Below are positions 16,559 to 25,889 of a DNA stretch of 64,000 nucleotides, piece by piece. The stretch's first letter is position 1. Each line of letters opens with the position of its first letter. A program made the position numbers and the translations under genes. The notes under the pieces are model-generated. The model worked only from the letters and a program-made list of their open reading frames with translations, was not told where the DNA came from and ran no database searches. Source of the stretch: Pseudomonas sp. SID14000 (lineage in GTDB: Bacteria; Pseudomonadota; Gammaproteobacteria; Pseudomonadales; Pseudomonadaceae). Location of the stretch: positions 124,001 to 188,000 of the forward strand of contig NZ_NFZQ01000012.1 in assembly GCF_002165135.1 (NCBI RefSeq), read 5' to 3'.

Positions 16559-17938
16559 TCAGTCCAGAAGTGAGAGGGTGACCGGGGTCTGGTGGTTGTC
16601 TTCGACCCGCACCAACAGCTCGCCTTCGTTCAGGCGGGCGGTCAGGCGTTGGCCATTGTGGGTCTGTTCGGCACTGCGGATGGCCTGGCCCTGTTCGTCC
16701 AGCAGGATACTGTAGCCGCGGGCGAGGGTCGCCAGCGGGCTGACCACCTGCAGCGTCTGCAGCTGGGCCTGGAAGCGCTGGCGGCGGTCCTTGAGCACCT
16801 CGCGCATTGCCCTTGGCAGGCGCTCGGCCAGGCTGTCCAGGCGTTGGCCCAGCAGTTTCAGGGTACGCCCCGGGTGCTGCGCGGCGAGGCGGGTATCCAG
16901 GCGTGCCAGACGCTCGCGGCGCTGGTTGAGGTTGAGCATGAACGCGCGGCGCAGGCGCATGTCCAGGTCGTCCAGGCGCTGGGCCTGCTGGCGCAAGCGC
17001 TCGCCCGGGTGGCGCAGGCGCCTCGTCAGTGACTCCAGGCGCAGGCGGTCGTGGGTCAGGCGGTTCTGCATGCGCAGCAGCAGGCGCCGTTGCAGGCCAT
17101 CCAGGCGTTGCTGCAGGCCACTGTTGTCGGGGGCCAGCAGCTCGGCTGCGGCAGACGGTGTGGGTGCGCGCACGTCGGCGACGAAGTCGCTGATCGAGAC
17201 ATCGGTCTCATGGCCCACGGCGCTGACAATCGGCGTCACACAAGCGGCCACAGCCCGTGCCACGGCTTCTTCGTTGAAGCACCACAGGTCTTCCAGCGAG
17301 CCGCCGCCCCGGGCCAGGATCAGCGCATCGAAACCGAGGCTGTCGGCCAGGCGGATGGCGCGCACGATCTGGGCAATGGCTTCGCGGCCCTGTACCGCGG
17401 TAGGGATCAGGTTCAGTTCCACCTGTGGGGCGCGGCGGCCAAACACACTGATGATGTCGCGGATCACCGCGCCAGTGGGCGAGGTGATGATGCCGATGCG
17501 TTGCGGGTGGGCCGGCAGCGGCTTCTTGCGTTCGGCGCTGAACAGCCCCTCGGCACCGAGCTTTTCCTTCAGTGCATCGAAGGCCAGGCGCAAGGCGCCA
17601 TCACCGGCTGGCTCGACGGTGTCGAGAATCAGCTGGTAGTCACCACGCCCTTCGAACAGCGAAACCTTGCCGCGCACCCGCACCGCCAGGCCGTCGCGCA
17701 GGGCCTGGCGCACCCGCGTGGCGTTCTGCCGGAACAGCGCGCAGCGCACCTGTGCGCCGCTGTCCTTGAGGGTAAAGTACATGTGGCCGGACGCCGGGCG
17801 GGCGAGGTTGGAAATCTCGCCTTCCACCCATACGCTGCGGAACACGTCTTCCAGCAGCACGCGGGCGCGGCCGTTGAGTTGGCTGACGGTAAGGACCTCG
17901 CGGTCAAGGCCGAGTCGTTCGAAGGGGTCTCTGATCAT
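16559..17938 (-). CDS. xseA: Exodeoxyribonuclease VII large subunit
   Basis: A 459-residue protein with the N-terminal OB-fold (LTVSQLNGRARVLLEDVFRSVWVEGEISN, about residues 14-42) and the XseA catalytic core (IGIITSPTGAVIRDI, ILARGGGSLEDLWCFNEE, PIVSAVGHETD), then a long helical coiled-coil region rich in Arg and Leu. With XseB it degrades single-stranded DNA. Start 17938 (MIRDPFERLGLD) was chosen as the family N-terminus; in-frame starts at 17947 and 17959 also exist. xseB is not in the window. Confidence 0.94.
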   Translation of the reverse strand: MIRDPFERLGLDREVLTVSQLNGRARVLLEDVFRSVWVEGEISNLARPASGHMYFTLKDSGAQVRCALFRQNATRVRQALRDGLAVRVRGKVSLFEGRGDYQLILDTVEPAGDGALRLAFDALKEKLGAEGLFSAERKKPLPAHPQRIGIITSPTGAVIRDIISVFGRRAPQVELNLIPTAVQGREAIAQIVRAIRLADSLGFDALILARGGGSLEDLWCFNEEAVARAVAACVTPIVSAVGHETDVSISDFVADVRAPTPSAAAELLAPDNSGLQQRLDGLQRRLLLRMQNRLTHDRLRLESLTRRLRHPGERLRQQAQRLDDLDMRLRRAFMLNLNQRRERLARLDTRLAAQHPGRTLKLLGQRLDSLAERLPRAMREVLKDRRQRFQAQLQTLQVVSPLATLARGYSILLDEQGQAIRSAEQTHNGQRLTARLNEGELLVRVEDNHQTPVTLSLLD

Positions 17939-18071
17939 GGTGGGCATGATAAAGGACATCGGCCTCGGTTGTCTGTCCCGGCCCTGTCGCCGGCCCAGCC
18001 CTTTGGGCTGCGCTCCCACAGGGCCCCTGCTAATTCAATGACTTATGTGCAGTTCTATGGGGGCCGGCCCT

Positions 18072-18950
18072 TCAGGCCTGCATCGCCGTCACGAACTGGC
18101 GCGCCATCTGCCCCGCATCCCGCCTGCAAGCCATCGCCACAGTACTCTCAGACCCTCCCTCCAGCGCCACGAAGCTGACTGAGGCTGGTGCAATCTCGCG
18201 CATGCACGCCGGCAGCAACGCCACCCCAAACCCCGCCTGAATCAGCTGCAACTGGGTGGTCTTGCGCGACAGCACCTGCGCCGCGCGCGGAAAAAAGCCT
18301 GCCTCCATGCACAACGAGGCCGACAGGTAACTCAGCCCGCCACGATCCCGATGCGGAATGGAAATAAAGCGCTCCTCGCGCAACTGTTCAAGCTTCACCT
18401 GTGGCGCGTCAGCCAGCGGATGCCCAGCGGCAACCGCCAGCAGCAATGGCTCACTGAACAGCGCATGCAGCACCACGCCTTCATGCTGGCGCAACACAGG
18501 CAAACGCAGCAGGCCGATATCCAGTCGTCCATTAGCAATATCCTCCAGTTGCGCTTCCGACGACTGCTGGGCAATTTCCAGCGAAACCCCTGGGTTGTCG
18601 CGCAAGTAGCCGCCCAGGCGAGCCAGCAGCGGGCCGGTCAGCGGCACCGTACTGGAGTGGTTCAGGCGCAGGCTGCCCTGCAGCCCTTCGCCAATGTCGC
18701 GGGTCACCCGCTCGGCCTGCGCCAAGTCGGCCAGCAAGCGCCGCGCCCGCTCCAGAAGGGCCTGGCCAGCCAGTGTCAGGCGTGGCAGGCGAGCGGTGCG
18801 TTCGAACAACGGTGTACCCAGTTGCTGCTCCAGCTCCTTGATTTGCCGGCTTAGCGCCGACTGCGCAATGTACAGCCGTTCGGCGGCACCGCTGAAGCTG
18901 CCGCATTCGGCGATTTCCACGAAGTAACGCAACTGGCGGATCGACGTCAT
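18072..18950 (-). CDS. LysR-type transcriptional regulator
   Basis: A 292-residue LysR protein. The N-terminal winged helix-turn-helix reads QLRYFVEIAECGSFSGAAER (residues 5-24) followed by SALSRQIKELEQQLG; a periplasmic-binding-like effector domain fills residues 90-290. It is divergent from a TauE/SafE exporter gene, with 97 bases between them, so the exporter is its most likely target. The effector cannot be told from sequence. Confidence 0.9.
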   Translation of the reverse strand: MTSIRQLRYFVEIAECGSFSGAAERLYIAQSALSRQIKELEQQLGTPLFERTARLPRLTLAGQALLERARRLLADLAQAERVTRDIGEGLQGSLRLNHSSTVPLTGPLLARLGGYLRDNPGVSLEIAQQSSEAQLEDIANGRLDIGLLRLPVLRQHEGVVLHALFSEPLLLAVAAGHPLADAPQVKLEQLREERFISIPHRDRGGLSYLSASLCMEAGFFPRAAQVLSRKTTQLQLIQAGFGVALLPACMREIAPASVSFVALEGGSESTVAMACRRDAGQMARQFVTAMQA

Positions 18951-18953
18951 GTC

Positions 18954-18988
18954 ATGCCTTTTCGAGATGGGTGTGGCGATAAAGGCAT
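18954..18988. promoter_or_regulatory. Inverted repeat in the LysR/exporter divergent region
   Basis: ATGCCTTT (18954-18961) and AAAGGCAT (18981-18988) are perfect inverted copies 19 bases apart, within the 97-base divergent region. They could be an operator half-site pair for the LysR protein. Confidence 0.35.
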
Positions 18989-19047
18989 ATTAGTCGGCAT
19001 GGCTCGTGGCTGGCTAACCTTTGCCTGTCTTCTCAGGAACTGCTGCC

Positions 19048-19803
19048 ATGCTCGCCCAACTGTCGTTTTCCGGCCTTGACTGGCTGCCCATCCTGCTCGG
19101 TGTCGGCGCTGCCTACATTGTTTTCGGCATCGCCGGTTTCGGCACTGCGCTGGTGGCCGGCCCAGTGCTGATCCACTTCATGCCGCTGTCGCGGATCATT
19201 CCGCTGCTGGTACTGCTGGACTTCGTCGCTGCCTTTGGCAACCTGCTGCCATCGCGCCGCGATGTCGTGCGGGGTGAGTTGCTGCGGCTGCTGCCGTTCA
19301 TGGCCGTAGGCTGCATGCTGGGCGTGGTATTCCTGCTACAGCTGAAGTCCGACCTGTTGCTGCTGCTGATGGGCTTGTTCGTCACGGCCTATGCCGTGTA
19401 CGGGCTGGCGGTGAAGGTGCGGCCGGCCAGTTTGTCAGGTATCTGGGCAGTGCCGATGGGCACGGCAGGCGGGCTGTTCGGTGCATTGTTCGGCAGCGGC
19501 GGCTTTCTTTATGCCCTGTACCTCAGCGCGCGGCTGGAGGTAAAGGAACAGGTGCGCGCTACCCAGAGCGCACTGATCAGTTGCAGTACAGTGGTGCGTC
19601 TGACGCTGTTCCTGATCGCTGGCGTCTATGCCGATCAAAGCCTGCTGCTGCTCGCTGCGTGCCTGTTGCCAGTCATGCTCGCTGGTCTCTGGGCTGGGCG
19701 CAGGCTGACCCACCGGCTGTCCCGCGAAGCGTTCGTGCGCCTGGTCACCTGGCTGGTGCTGGCCAGCGGGCTGGCGCTGATCGGTCGCTATCTGAGCGCC
19801 TGA
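19048..19803 (+). CDS. TauE/SafE-family membrane exporter
   Basis: A 251-residue inner-membrane protein with about eight hydrophobic helices, of the TSUP (sulfite exporter TauE/SafE) family. Family-like features are FGIAGFGTALVAGPVLIHF near the N-terminus and the second-half repeat GGLFGALFGSGGFLYALYL. Members export sulfite, sulfoacetate or other small organic anions. ATG 19048 has CAGGA upstream; a TTG further up is less likely. The partner is the divergent LysR gene. Confidence 0.87.
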   Translation: MLAQLSFSGLDWLPILLGVGAAYIVFGIAGFGTALVAGPVLIHFMPLSRIIPLLVLLDFVAAFGNLLPSRRDVVRGELLRLLPFMAVGCMLGVVFLLQLKSDLLLLLMGLFVTAYAVYGLAVKVRPASLSGIWAVPMGTAGGLFGALFGSGGFLYALYLSARLEVKEQVRATQSALISCSTVVRLTLFLIAGVYADQSLLLLAACLLPVMLAGLWAGRRLTHRLSREAFVRLVTWLVLASGLALIGRYLSA

Positions 19804-19854
19804 GCAGGCGGTAGAATTGCGTCATTACCGCAGTTTTTCAGGCTTGTCCCGTTC

Positions 19855-20412
19855 ATGAACACCCAGAGCATCATCGTTCCCAAGCTGTCTACCGTCCCGG
19901 TGCACGAAGCCCGTGCCCGCGCCATCCTGCGCTGGTTGGTGCGCGAGAAAGTCGTCGAGGAACAACTGACCACCTGTGGCCGCACCGGCAACCGCATGGG
20001 CCATGCCCTGGCCGAAGGTGCACGCAAAGTGGCCCTGCATCCGGAGAAACTGCCCTTCGGCGAGCAGGTGAACGGCCTGGAGGTGATGCTCAAGCGCTGC
20101 ATCTATACCCCTACCGAAGGTTTCCTCGAAGAGGCTGGTTGCCCCGAGTGCCGGCGGGAGGTGGGCGAGCCGCTGTTCGAAAGTCTGGAAGAATGGATGC
20201 CGGCGGTGAGTGACAACTTCACCTGCCCGCTGTGCGGCTTCGAAGATGACATCAATGGCTTCATTTTCCTGCAGCCATGTGCCTTTTCCAATCTTGGGTT
20301 CATCTTCAACAACTGGGGCGAGGCCGGGTTCACCCAGGCCTTTCTCGACAGCTTCGCCGACTGGCTCGACCAGCCGGTGGCCGTGGTACAGGTAAAACTG
20401 CCACAAGGCTGA
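19855..20412 (+). CDS. Conserved protein of unknown function with two CxxC motifs
   Basis: A 185-residue soluble protein that I do not recognise functionally. It has two CxxC pairs, CPEC (about residue 96) and CPLC (about 121), spaced as in a zinc ribbon, plus a Cys in TTCGRTGNR (about 41). The C-terminal third is aromatic and acidic (GFIFLQPCAFSNLGFIFNNW). There is no signal peptide or membrane segment. It lies between the TauE/SafE gene and guaB, whose promoter follows its end. Confidence 0.8.
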   Translation: MNTQSIIVPKLSTVPVHEARARAILRWLVREKVVEEQLTTCGRTGNRMGHALAEGARKVALHPEKLPFGEQVNGLEVMLKRCIYTPTEGFLEEAGCPECRREVGEPLFESLEEWMPAVSDNFTCPLCGFEDDINGFIFLQPCAFSNLGFIFNNWGEAGFTQAFLDSFADWLDQPVAVVQVKLPQG

Positions 20413-20432
20413 CCGAAGGCCCTTATTTTGCA

Positions 20433-20461
20433 TTGAGCGGCGCGCCGTGCATGAGTATAAT
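20433..20461 (+). promoter_or_regulatory. Sigma-70 promoter of guaBA
   Basis: TTGAGC, 17-base spacer, TATAAT (a perfect -10), ending 37 bases before the guaB ATG. The GC-rich run after the -10 (GGCGCGC) resembles a discriminator seen in stringently controlled promoters. Confidence 0.75.
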
Positions 20462-20498
20462 GGCGCGCTTCCATTTTTCCCGCCCGGGAGCCCCCGCG

Positions 20499-21968
20499 AT
20501 GCTGCGTATCAGCCAAGAAGCCCTGACCTTCGACGATATTCTCCTTGTACCAGGTTATTCCGAGGTACTGCCCAATGAAGTCAGTCTCAAGACCCGTTTG
20601 ACCCGTGGCATCGAGCTGAACATTCCGCTGGTTTCCGCCGCCATGGATACCGTGACCGAAGCGCGCCTGGCCATTGCCATGGCCCAGGAAGGCGGCATCG
20701 GTATCATCCACAAGAACATGACCATCGAGCAGCAGGCCAGCGAAGTCCGCAAGGTCAAGAAGTTCGAGGCTGGCGTGGTCAAGGACCCGATCACCATCGA
20801 CGCCGACGCCACCGTGCGCGACCTGTTCGACCTGACCCGCCTGAACAACATCTCCGGCGTTCCGGTGCTGGCGAACGGCGACCTGGTCGGTATCGTCACC
20901 TCCCGTGACGTGCGCTTCGAAAGCCGCCTGGACGCCAAGGTCCGCGACGTGATGACCCCCAAAGAGCGTCTGGTCACCGTCCGCGAAGGCGCCGACAAGA
21001 ACGAAGTCCGCGAGTTGCTGCACAAGCACCGCCTGGAAAAAGTCCTGATTGTCGACGACAAGTTCAACCTCAAGGGCATGATGACCGTCAAGGACATCGA
21101 AAAGGCCAAGGCCTACCCGTTGGCCAGCAAGGACGACCAGGGTCGCCTGCGCGTCGGCGCCGCGGTCGGCACCGGCAAGGACACCGGCGAGCGCGTTGCC
21201 GCCCTGGTGGCTGCTGGAGTTGACGTGGTGGTGGTCGACACTGCCCACGGTCACTCCAAGGGTGTGATCGACCGCGTTCGTTGGGTGAAAGAGAACTACC
21301 CGCAAGTGCAAGTTATCGGCGGTAACATCGCCACCGGCGCTGCCGCCAAGGCCTTGGCCGAAGCCGGCGCTGACGCCGTCAAGGTCGGTATCGGCCCAGG
21401 CTCGATCTGCACCACCCGTATCGTTGCCGGTGTCGGCGTGCCGCAAATCAGCGCCATCGCCAACGTGGCCGCCGCACTGGAAGGCACTGGCGTGCCGCTG
21501 ATCGCCGACGGCGGCATCCGCTTCTCGGGTGACCTGTCCAAGGCCATCGTAGCTGGTGCTTCCTGCGTGATGATGGGTTCGATGTTCGCCGGTACCGAAG
21601 AGGCTCCGGGTGAAGTCGAACTGTTCCAGGGCCGTTCCTACAAGGCCTACCGCGGCATGGGCTCGCTGGGTGCCATGGCACAGGCGCAAGGTTCGTCCGA
21701 CCGCTACTTCCAGGACTCCTCGGCCGGCGCCGAAAAGCTGGTACCGGAAGGCATCGAAGGCCGTGTTCCCTACAAGGGTGCCCTGGCCGCGATCATTCAC
21801 CAGCTGATGGGCGGCCTGCGTTCGTCCATGGGCTACACCGGCAGCGCAACCATTGAAGAGATGCGCACCAAGCCGGAGTTCGTGCGCATCACCGGTGCCG
21901 GCATGGCCGAGTCCCACGTGCATGACGTGCAGATCACCAAAGAAGCCCCTAACTACCGCGTAGGCTGA
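20499..21968 (+). CDS. guaB: Inosine-5'-monophosphate dehydrogenase
   Basis: A 489-residue enzyme that oxidises IMP to XMP with NAD+, the rate-limiting step to GTP. The TIM barrel is interrupted by two CBS domains (about residues 93-205). The catalytic Cys lies in GIGPGSICTTRIVAGVG (about residue 303), with the flap RGMGSLGAM downstream. ATG 20499 was chosen (MLRISQEALTFDD); the open frame upstream of it spans the promoter. It is co-transcribed with guaA 78 bases on. Confidence 0.96.
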   Translation: MLRISQEALTFDDILLVPGYSEVLPNEVSLKTRLTRGIELNIPLVSAAMDTVTEARLAIAMAQEGGIGIIHKNMTIEQQASEVRKVKKFEAGVVKDPITIDADATVRDLFDLTRLNNISGVPVLANGDLVGIVTSRDVRFESRLDAKVRDVMTPKERLVTVREGADKNEVRELLHKHRLEKVLIVDDKFNLKGMMTVKDIEKAKAYPLASKDDQGRLRVGAAVGTGKDTGERVAALVAAGVDVVVVDTAHGHSKGVIDRVRWVKENYPQVQVIGGNIATGAAAKALAEAGADAVKVGIGPGSICTTRIVAGVGVPQISAIANVAAALEGTGVPLIADGGIRFSGDLSKAIVAGASCVMMGSMFAGTEEAPGEVELFQGRSYKAYRGMGSLGAMAQAQGSSDRYFQDSSAGAEKLVPEGIEGRVPYKGALAAIIHQLMGGLRSSMGYTGSATIEEMRTKPEFVRITGAGMAESHVHDVQITKEAPNYRVG

Positions 21969-21989
21969 GGCTTCCAGCTACAACAGAAA

Positions 21990-22013
21990 GCGGGGCTGTC
22001 ACGACAGCCCCGC
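21990..22013 (+). terminator. Hairpin between guaB and guaA
   Basis: GCGGGGCTGT and ACAGCCCCGC form a perfect 10-bp stem with loop CACG. No T-run follows, so it more likely tunes the mRNA (attenuation or stability) than ends transcription before guaA. Confidence 0.55.
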
Positions 22014-22046
22014 GTCGTTTCCGATTTCCACTGACGAGATTGAGTC

Positions 22047-23624
22047 ATGGCCCTCGACATTCACGCTCACCGCATCCTGATCCTCGATTTCGGTTCCCAG
22101 TACACCCAGCTGATCGCTCGCCGCGTGCGCGAAATTGGCGTGTACTGCGAGCTGCATCCGTTCGACATGGACGATGAAGCGATCCGCGAATTCAACCCGC
22201 GCGGCATCATCCTCGCCGGCGGCCCCGAGTCGGTCCACGAAGCCAACAGCCCACGCGCCCCGCAGGCCGTGTTCGACCTGAATGTACCGGTGCTGGGCAT
22301 CTGCTACGGCATGCAGACCATGGCCGAGCAAATGGGCGGCAAGGTCGAAGGTTCCGACCTGCGTGAATTCGGTTATGCCCGCGTGGACGTGGTCGGCAAG
22401 AGCCGCCTGCTCGACGGCATCGAAGACCACATCGACGCCGACGGCGTGCTGGGCCTGGACGTGTGGATGAGCCACGGCGACAAGGTCACCCAGATGCCGG
22501 GCAACTTCCACGTGCTGGCCAGCACCCCGAGCTGCCCGATCGCCGGCATGTTCGACGACGCGCGCGGCTACTACGGCGTGCAGTTCCACCCGGAAGTGAC
22601 TCACACCAAGCAGGGTGGTCGCATCCTGTCCCGCTTCGTGCAGGACATCTGCGGCTGCGAAGCCCTGTGGACCCCGTCCAACATCGTCGAAGACGCCATC
22701 GCCCAGGTGCGTGAGCAGGTCGGTTCGGCCAACGTCCTGCTGGGCCTGTCCGGCGGCGTCGACAGCTCGGTGGTTGCTGCGCTGCTGCACCGCGCCATCG
22801 GCGACCAGCTGACCTGCGTATTCGTCGACAACGGCCTGCTGCGCCTGCACGAAGGCGACCAGGTGATGGCCATGTTCAAGGAGAACATGGGCGTCAAGGT
22901 CATCCGCGCCGACGCTGAAAAGCAGTTCCTCGACAACCTGGCCGGCGAAGCCGACCCGGAGAAGAAGCGCAAGATCATCGGCCGCACCTTCATCGACGTG
23001 TTCGATGCCGAAGCCAGCAAGCTGGAAAACATCCAGTTCCTCGCCCAGGGCACCATCTACCCGGACGTGATCGAGTCGGCTGGCGCCAAGAGCGGCAAGG
23101 CCCACGTGATCAAGTCGCACCACAACGTCGGTGGCCTGCCGGAGGAAATGAACCTCAAGCTGGTCGAGCCGCTGCGTGAACTGTTCAAGGACGAAGTGCG
23201 CAAGATCGGCCTGGAGCTGGGCCTGCCGTACGACATGGTCTACCGCCACCCGTTCCCGGGCCCGGGCCTGGGCGTGCGCATCCTCGGTGAAGTGAAGAAG
23301 GAATACGCCGACCTCCTGCGTCGTGCCGACCACATCTTCATCGAAGAGCTGCGCAAGGCCGACTGGTACCACAAGACCAGCCAGGCATTCGTGGTGTTCC
23401 AGCCGGTCAAGTCGGTTGGCGTCGTTGGCGACGGCCGTCGCTACGCCTGGGTCGTGGCTCTGCGTGCCGTCGAGACCGTGGACTTCATGACCGCGCGTTG
23501 GGCGCACCTGCCGTACGAACTGCTGGAAACCGTCAGCGGCCGTATCATCAACGAAATCGACGGTATCTCGCGCGTTACCTACGACGTGTCGAGCAAGCCG
23601 CCGGCCACTATCGAGTGGGAATGA
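22047..23624 (+). CDS. guaA: GMP synthase (glutamine-hydrolysing)
   Basis: A 525-residue enzyme that aminates XMP to GMP. An N-terminal class I amidotransferase domain (about residues 8-205) has catalytic Cys in GICYGMQTM and His/Glu in FHPEVTHT. The ATP pyrophosphatase domain has the PP-loop LSGGVDSSV (about 233). The C-terminal dimer domain ends in PPATIEWE, the usual end of the family. ATG 22047 follows GACGAGATTGAGTC. It follows guaB, the preceding step. Confidence 0.96.
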   Translation: MALDIHAHRILILDFGSQYTQLIARRVREIGVYCELHPFDMDDEAIREFNPRGIILAGGPESVHEANSPRAPQAVFDLNVPVLGICYGMQTMAEQMGGKVEGSDLREFGYARVDVVGKSRLLDGIEDHIDADGVLGLDVWMSHGDKVTQMPGNFHVLASTPSCPIAGMFDDARGYYGVQFHPEVTHTKQGGRILSRFVQDICGCEALWTPSNIVEDAIAQVREQVGSANVLLGLSGGVDSSVVAALLHRAIGDQLTCVFVDNGLLRLHEGDQVMAMFKENMGVKVIRADAEKQFLDNLAGEADPEKKRKIIGRTFIDVFDAEASKLENIQFLAQGTIYPDVIESAGAKSGKAHVIKSHHNVGGLPEEMNLKLVEPLRELFKDEVRKIGLELGLPYDMVYRHPFPGPGLGVRILGEVKKEYADLLRRADHIFIEELRKADWYHKTSQAFVVFQPVKSVGVVGDGRRYAWVVALRAVETVDFMTARWAHLPYELLETVSGRIINEIDGISRVTYDVSSKPPATIEWE

Positions 23625-23666
23625 TCGGGTAGCCAGCTCAGGCTGGTACCCGCAGGCACGGATACA

Positions 23667-23698
23667 CCAGAAAGCCCGCATAATTGCGGGCTTTCTGG
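23667..23698. terminator. Bidirectional terminator between guaA and the sulfatase gene
   Basis: CCAGAAAGCCCGCA and TGCGGGCTTTCTGG form a perfect 14-bp stem with loop TAAT, between two convergent genes (guaA ends 23624, sulfatase ends 23719). Downstream bases are T-rich on the plus strand, and the A-rich arm supplies U on the other. Confidence 0.85.
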
Positions 23699-23718
23699 TT
23701 CTTGTTCATTCAGATTGC

Positions 23719-25605
23719 TTATTCTTTTGGCTTTTTGGCAAATAGCGCTTTTTGGTAGACATTATAGGAAAGCAACCTGCTCTTCACCGCGATGAACTCA
23801 TCACCCTCCACGCGCTGCGGGTGCTTTTCCTGCGGGTCATTCTCGATATCGTATTTGGTCAGGGTGTCCGAACTGAATTCGTATATGTATTTGTAAGGGT
23901 GCTCCACCAAGGCTGACGCCAGTTGGTCAAAGAACGTGGACATGAAGAATGTGCGTTTCCCATGTTCCCTCAACAAGCTGATGCCTTGGACAGACAGGGG
24001 CGACTCGGTCACGCCAAAGAAATCGGCGACCGTGGGCGCAATATCGATCTGGTGACTGGTCGTTGTGGCGGGTTTGGGCAGTGACTTTTCCTTGGTCCAG
24101 AAAATCAGGGGTACGGTCACTTCTTCTTCGTGCATGGAAGCGTTGTGAATAAAGAGACCGTGCTCACCAAACGACTCACCGTGGTCACCCACGAGCACGA
24201 ATAATGTCGAGTCCAGAAGGCCTTGCTTGTCGAATGATGTCAGCATTTCAGCCAGCACGCTGTCTGTTCTGGCTATGCAGTCTTCATACTTTTCCAGTTC
24301 GCTCAGTAATGGGGGCCCTTGGCTGCATTGGTAGGGGTAGTGGGCTGCGCTTGGGAAGTAGAGTGCGATGAAACCCTTGCCATTCTTTTTTATCTTCTCC
24401 AGGTAAGAGATGCTGGACGAAAACAGCTGTTCATCACTCTCACCGAAGCTACTGGCGTGTTGTGAGCGATTCTCGGCGTGGGTGATGCCCGAAACTGCAT
24501 AGGCATTCGATACGCCGACGGACTTCAGGAAGCCCTCCATGTTTTCGAATTGCAGGTACAGCGAGCTGAATGCGACGGCTTCCATGTTTTTCCTGTTTTT
24601 CAGTTCATGGATGACGCTGGGTTGTAGCAGGTACATGGCCTCTTTGATTTCAATATCTGGGTAGGCGTGCAGCCCCGTCAGGATCGCGTGGTAGCCTTTG
24701 GACGAGTGAGGCACTGATACGTACGCCTTGAAGAGCATGCCCTCCCGAGAGAGCTTATCGAAGGTGGGGTACCTCTCGGCGGTTTTGATGTCGGGCGCAA
24801 AAACGCTGTTCCAGCGCACCGACTCCAGAACGATGAAAACCAGATTCTTGAAGTCTGGCGTGGCGTGAGATTGAAGTTTTCGGATGTCGTTGACGCTGGT
24901 TAGCGGGTAGGCGGGTTGTTCGAATAGCGGCGGCGGTCTATGCGGAGCTGCATTCAAGGAAGTGGTGCTTCGGAGTGTTGTGACCAGCGGGCTGATGACA
25001 ATATTTTTGTTAAGGTGATAGCGTGCGTCTTTGGCATGGATGGAACCGATTAGCAGGGCGCAGAGCACCAGCAGCGACGCCCAGAGGTTTATAGTGCGCG
25101 TGCGCTGTTCTTTATAAGCGATGTAGGTTGCCACTCCAGCGAAAGACCAGATCACCAGGTAAGCAAGAAAAAGTACAAAGACAATGAACCTGAATGTGTG
25201 CCCGAATCCGGCGACTTGCTTGAGGAACACCTCGGCCCCGGAGGTCAGGTTGCTTGCGTTTTGCAGGCTGTAGCTTATCAGTTGCCAGTCCAGTGGCTTC
25301 AGCCATAGCTGCCGAACACGCATGTCCACCAGCAGGAATAGCAGCAAGGCGCCTGAAGCGATGCTCAGCAGATAGAAGTTGAATTTGTTTCTGGTAATGG
25401 TGTTGGCGGCAATCACATAGAGGGCGACCACAAGCAGCACATCTTGAAGCAAGTACAGGGCAATATCGAGAACACCGGTCTCCACCCATCGGTAGGAGAA
25501 AAACTCGATCAGGATGATCTTCGGTGTCAGAAGAAGGCCTGCAGCGAGCAGGAGCGAAATATGCAGTAATGAATTCCTGTGCCACATGGTGTGAAACCTT
25601 CGCAT
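23719..25605 (-). CDS. Membrane-anchored sulfatase-fold phosphotransferase or hydrolase
   Basis: A 628-residue protein with about five membrane helices in residues 10-200 and a large extracytoplasmic alkaline phosphatase/sulfatase domain (about 255-600). Metal-site segments resemble LtaS/EptA-type enzymes: FIVLESVRW, the putative nucleophile region PHSSKGYHAILTG, and VGDHGESFGEHG. Such proteins transfer phosphoglycerol or phosphoethanolamine, or hydrolyse esters, at the outer face of the inner membrane. Its base use is clearly more A+T-rich than its neighbours, suggesting later acquisition. The substrate is unknown. Confidence 0.82.
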   Translation of the reverse strand: MRRFHTMWHRNSLLHISLLLAAGLLLTPKIILIEFFSYRWVETGVLDIALYLLQDVLLVVALYVIAANTITRNKFNFYLLSIASGALLLFLLVDMRVRQLWLKPLDWQLISYSLQNASNLTSGAEVFLKQVAGFGHTFRFIVFVLFLAYLVIWSFAGVATYIAYKEQRTRTINLWASLLVLCALLIGSIHAKDARYHLNKNIVISPLVTTLRSTTSLNAAPHRPPPLFEQPAYPLTSVNDIRKLQSHATPDFKNLVFIVLESVRWNSVFAPDIKTAERYPTFDKLSREGMLFKAYVSVPHSSKGYHAILTGLHAYPDIEIKEAMYLLQPSVIHELKNRKNMEAVAFSSLYLQFENMEGFLKSVGVSNAYAVSGITHAENRSQHASSFGESDEQLFSSSISYLEKIKKNGKGFIALYFPSAAHYPYQCSQGPPLLSELEKYEDCIARTDSVLAEMLTSFDKQGLLDSTLFVLVGDHGESFGEHGLFIHNASMHEEEVTVPLIFWTKEKSLPKPATTTSHQIDIAPTVADFFGVTESPLSVQGISLLREHGKRTFFMSTFFDQLASALVEHPYKYIYEFSSDTLTKYDIENDPQEKHPQRVEGDEFIAVKSRLLSYNVYQKALFAKKPKE

Positions 25606-25806
25606 TCACAGAGCAGGCGTCTTGTCTGAAGCGATAGGCGAGCAGAAGGCCGGCACCTGCGCACCCCGTTTGTTTGAACTAAAGCAGTCCACCTTGGATC
25701 GGGCAAGTCAGCCCGGGGCGTTAGTGTGGTACCTAGGGGGGGGCAGGCTGCCACTGGCGATTGCGGCCGCCTACCGGTCGTGCGACAAGACTTCACTTAA
25801 TCTTTC

Positions 25807-25831
25807 GCAAATGCAGGTGTATCGTATTTGC
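25807..25831. promoter_or_regulatory. Inverted repeat before the multicopper oxidase gene
   Basis: GCAAAT (25807-25812) and ATTTGC (25826-25831) are inverted copies 13 bases apart, followed by a GCCAGC/GCTGGC hairpin (25840-25855). This is the only notable structure in the 284 bases between the sulfatase and oxidase genes. A role as operator is a guess. Confidence 0.25.
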
Positions 25832-25889
25832 CCTTCATCGCCAGCCCCTGCTGGCAGACTGATTGCGCAGAAATGAGGTACCCGCACCG

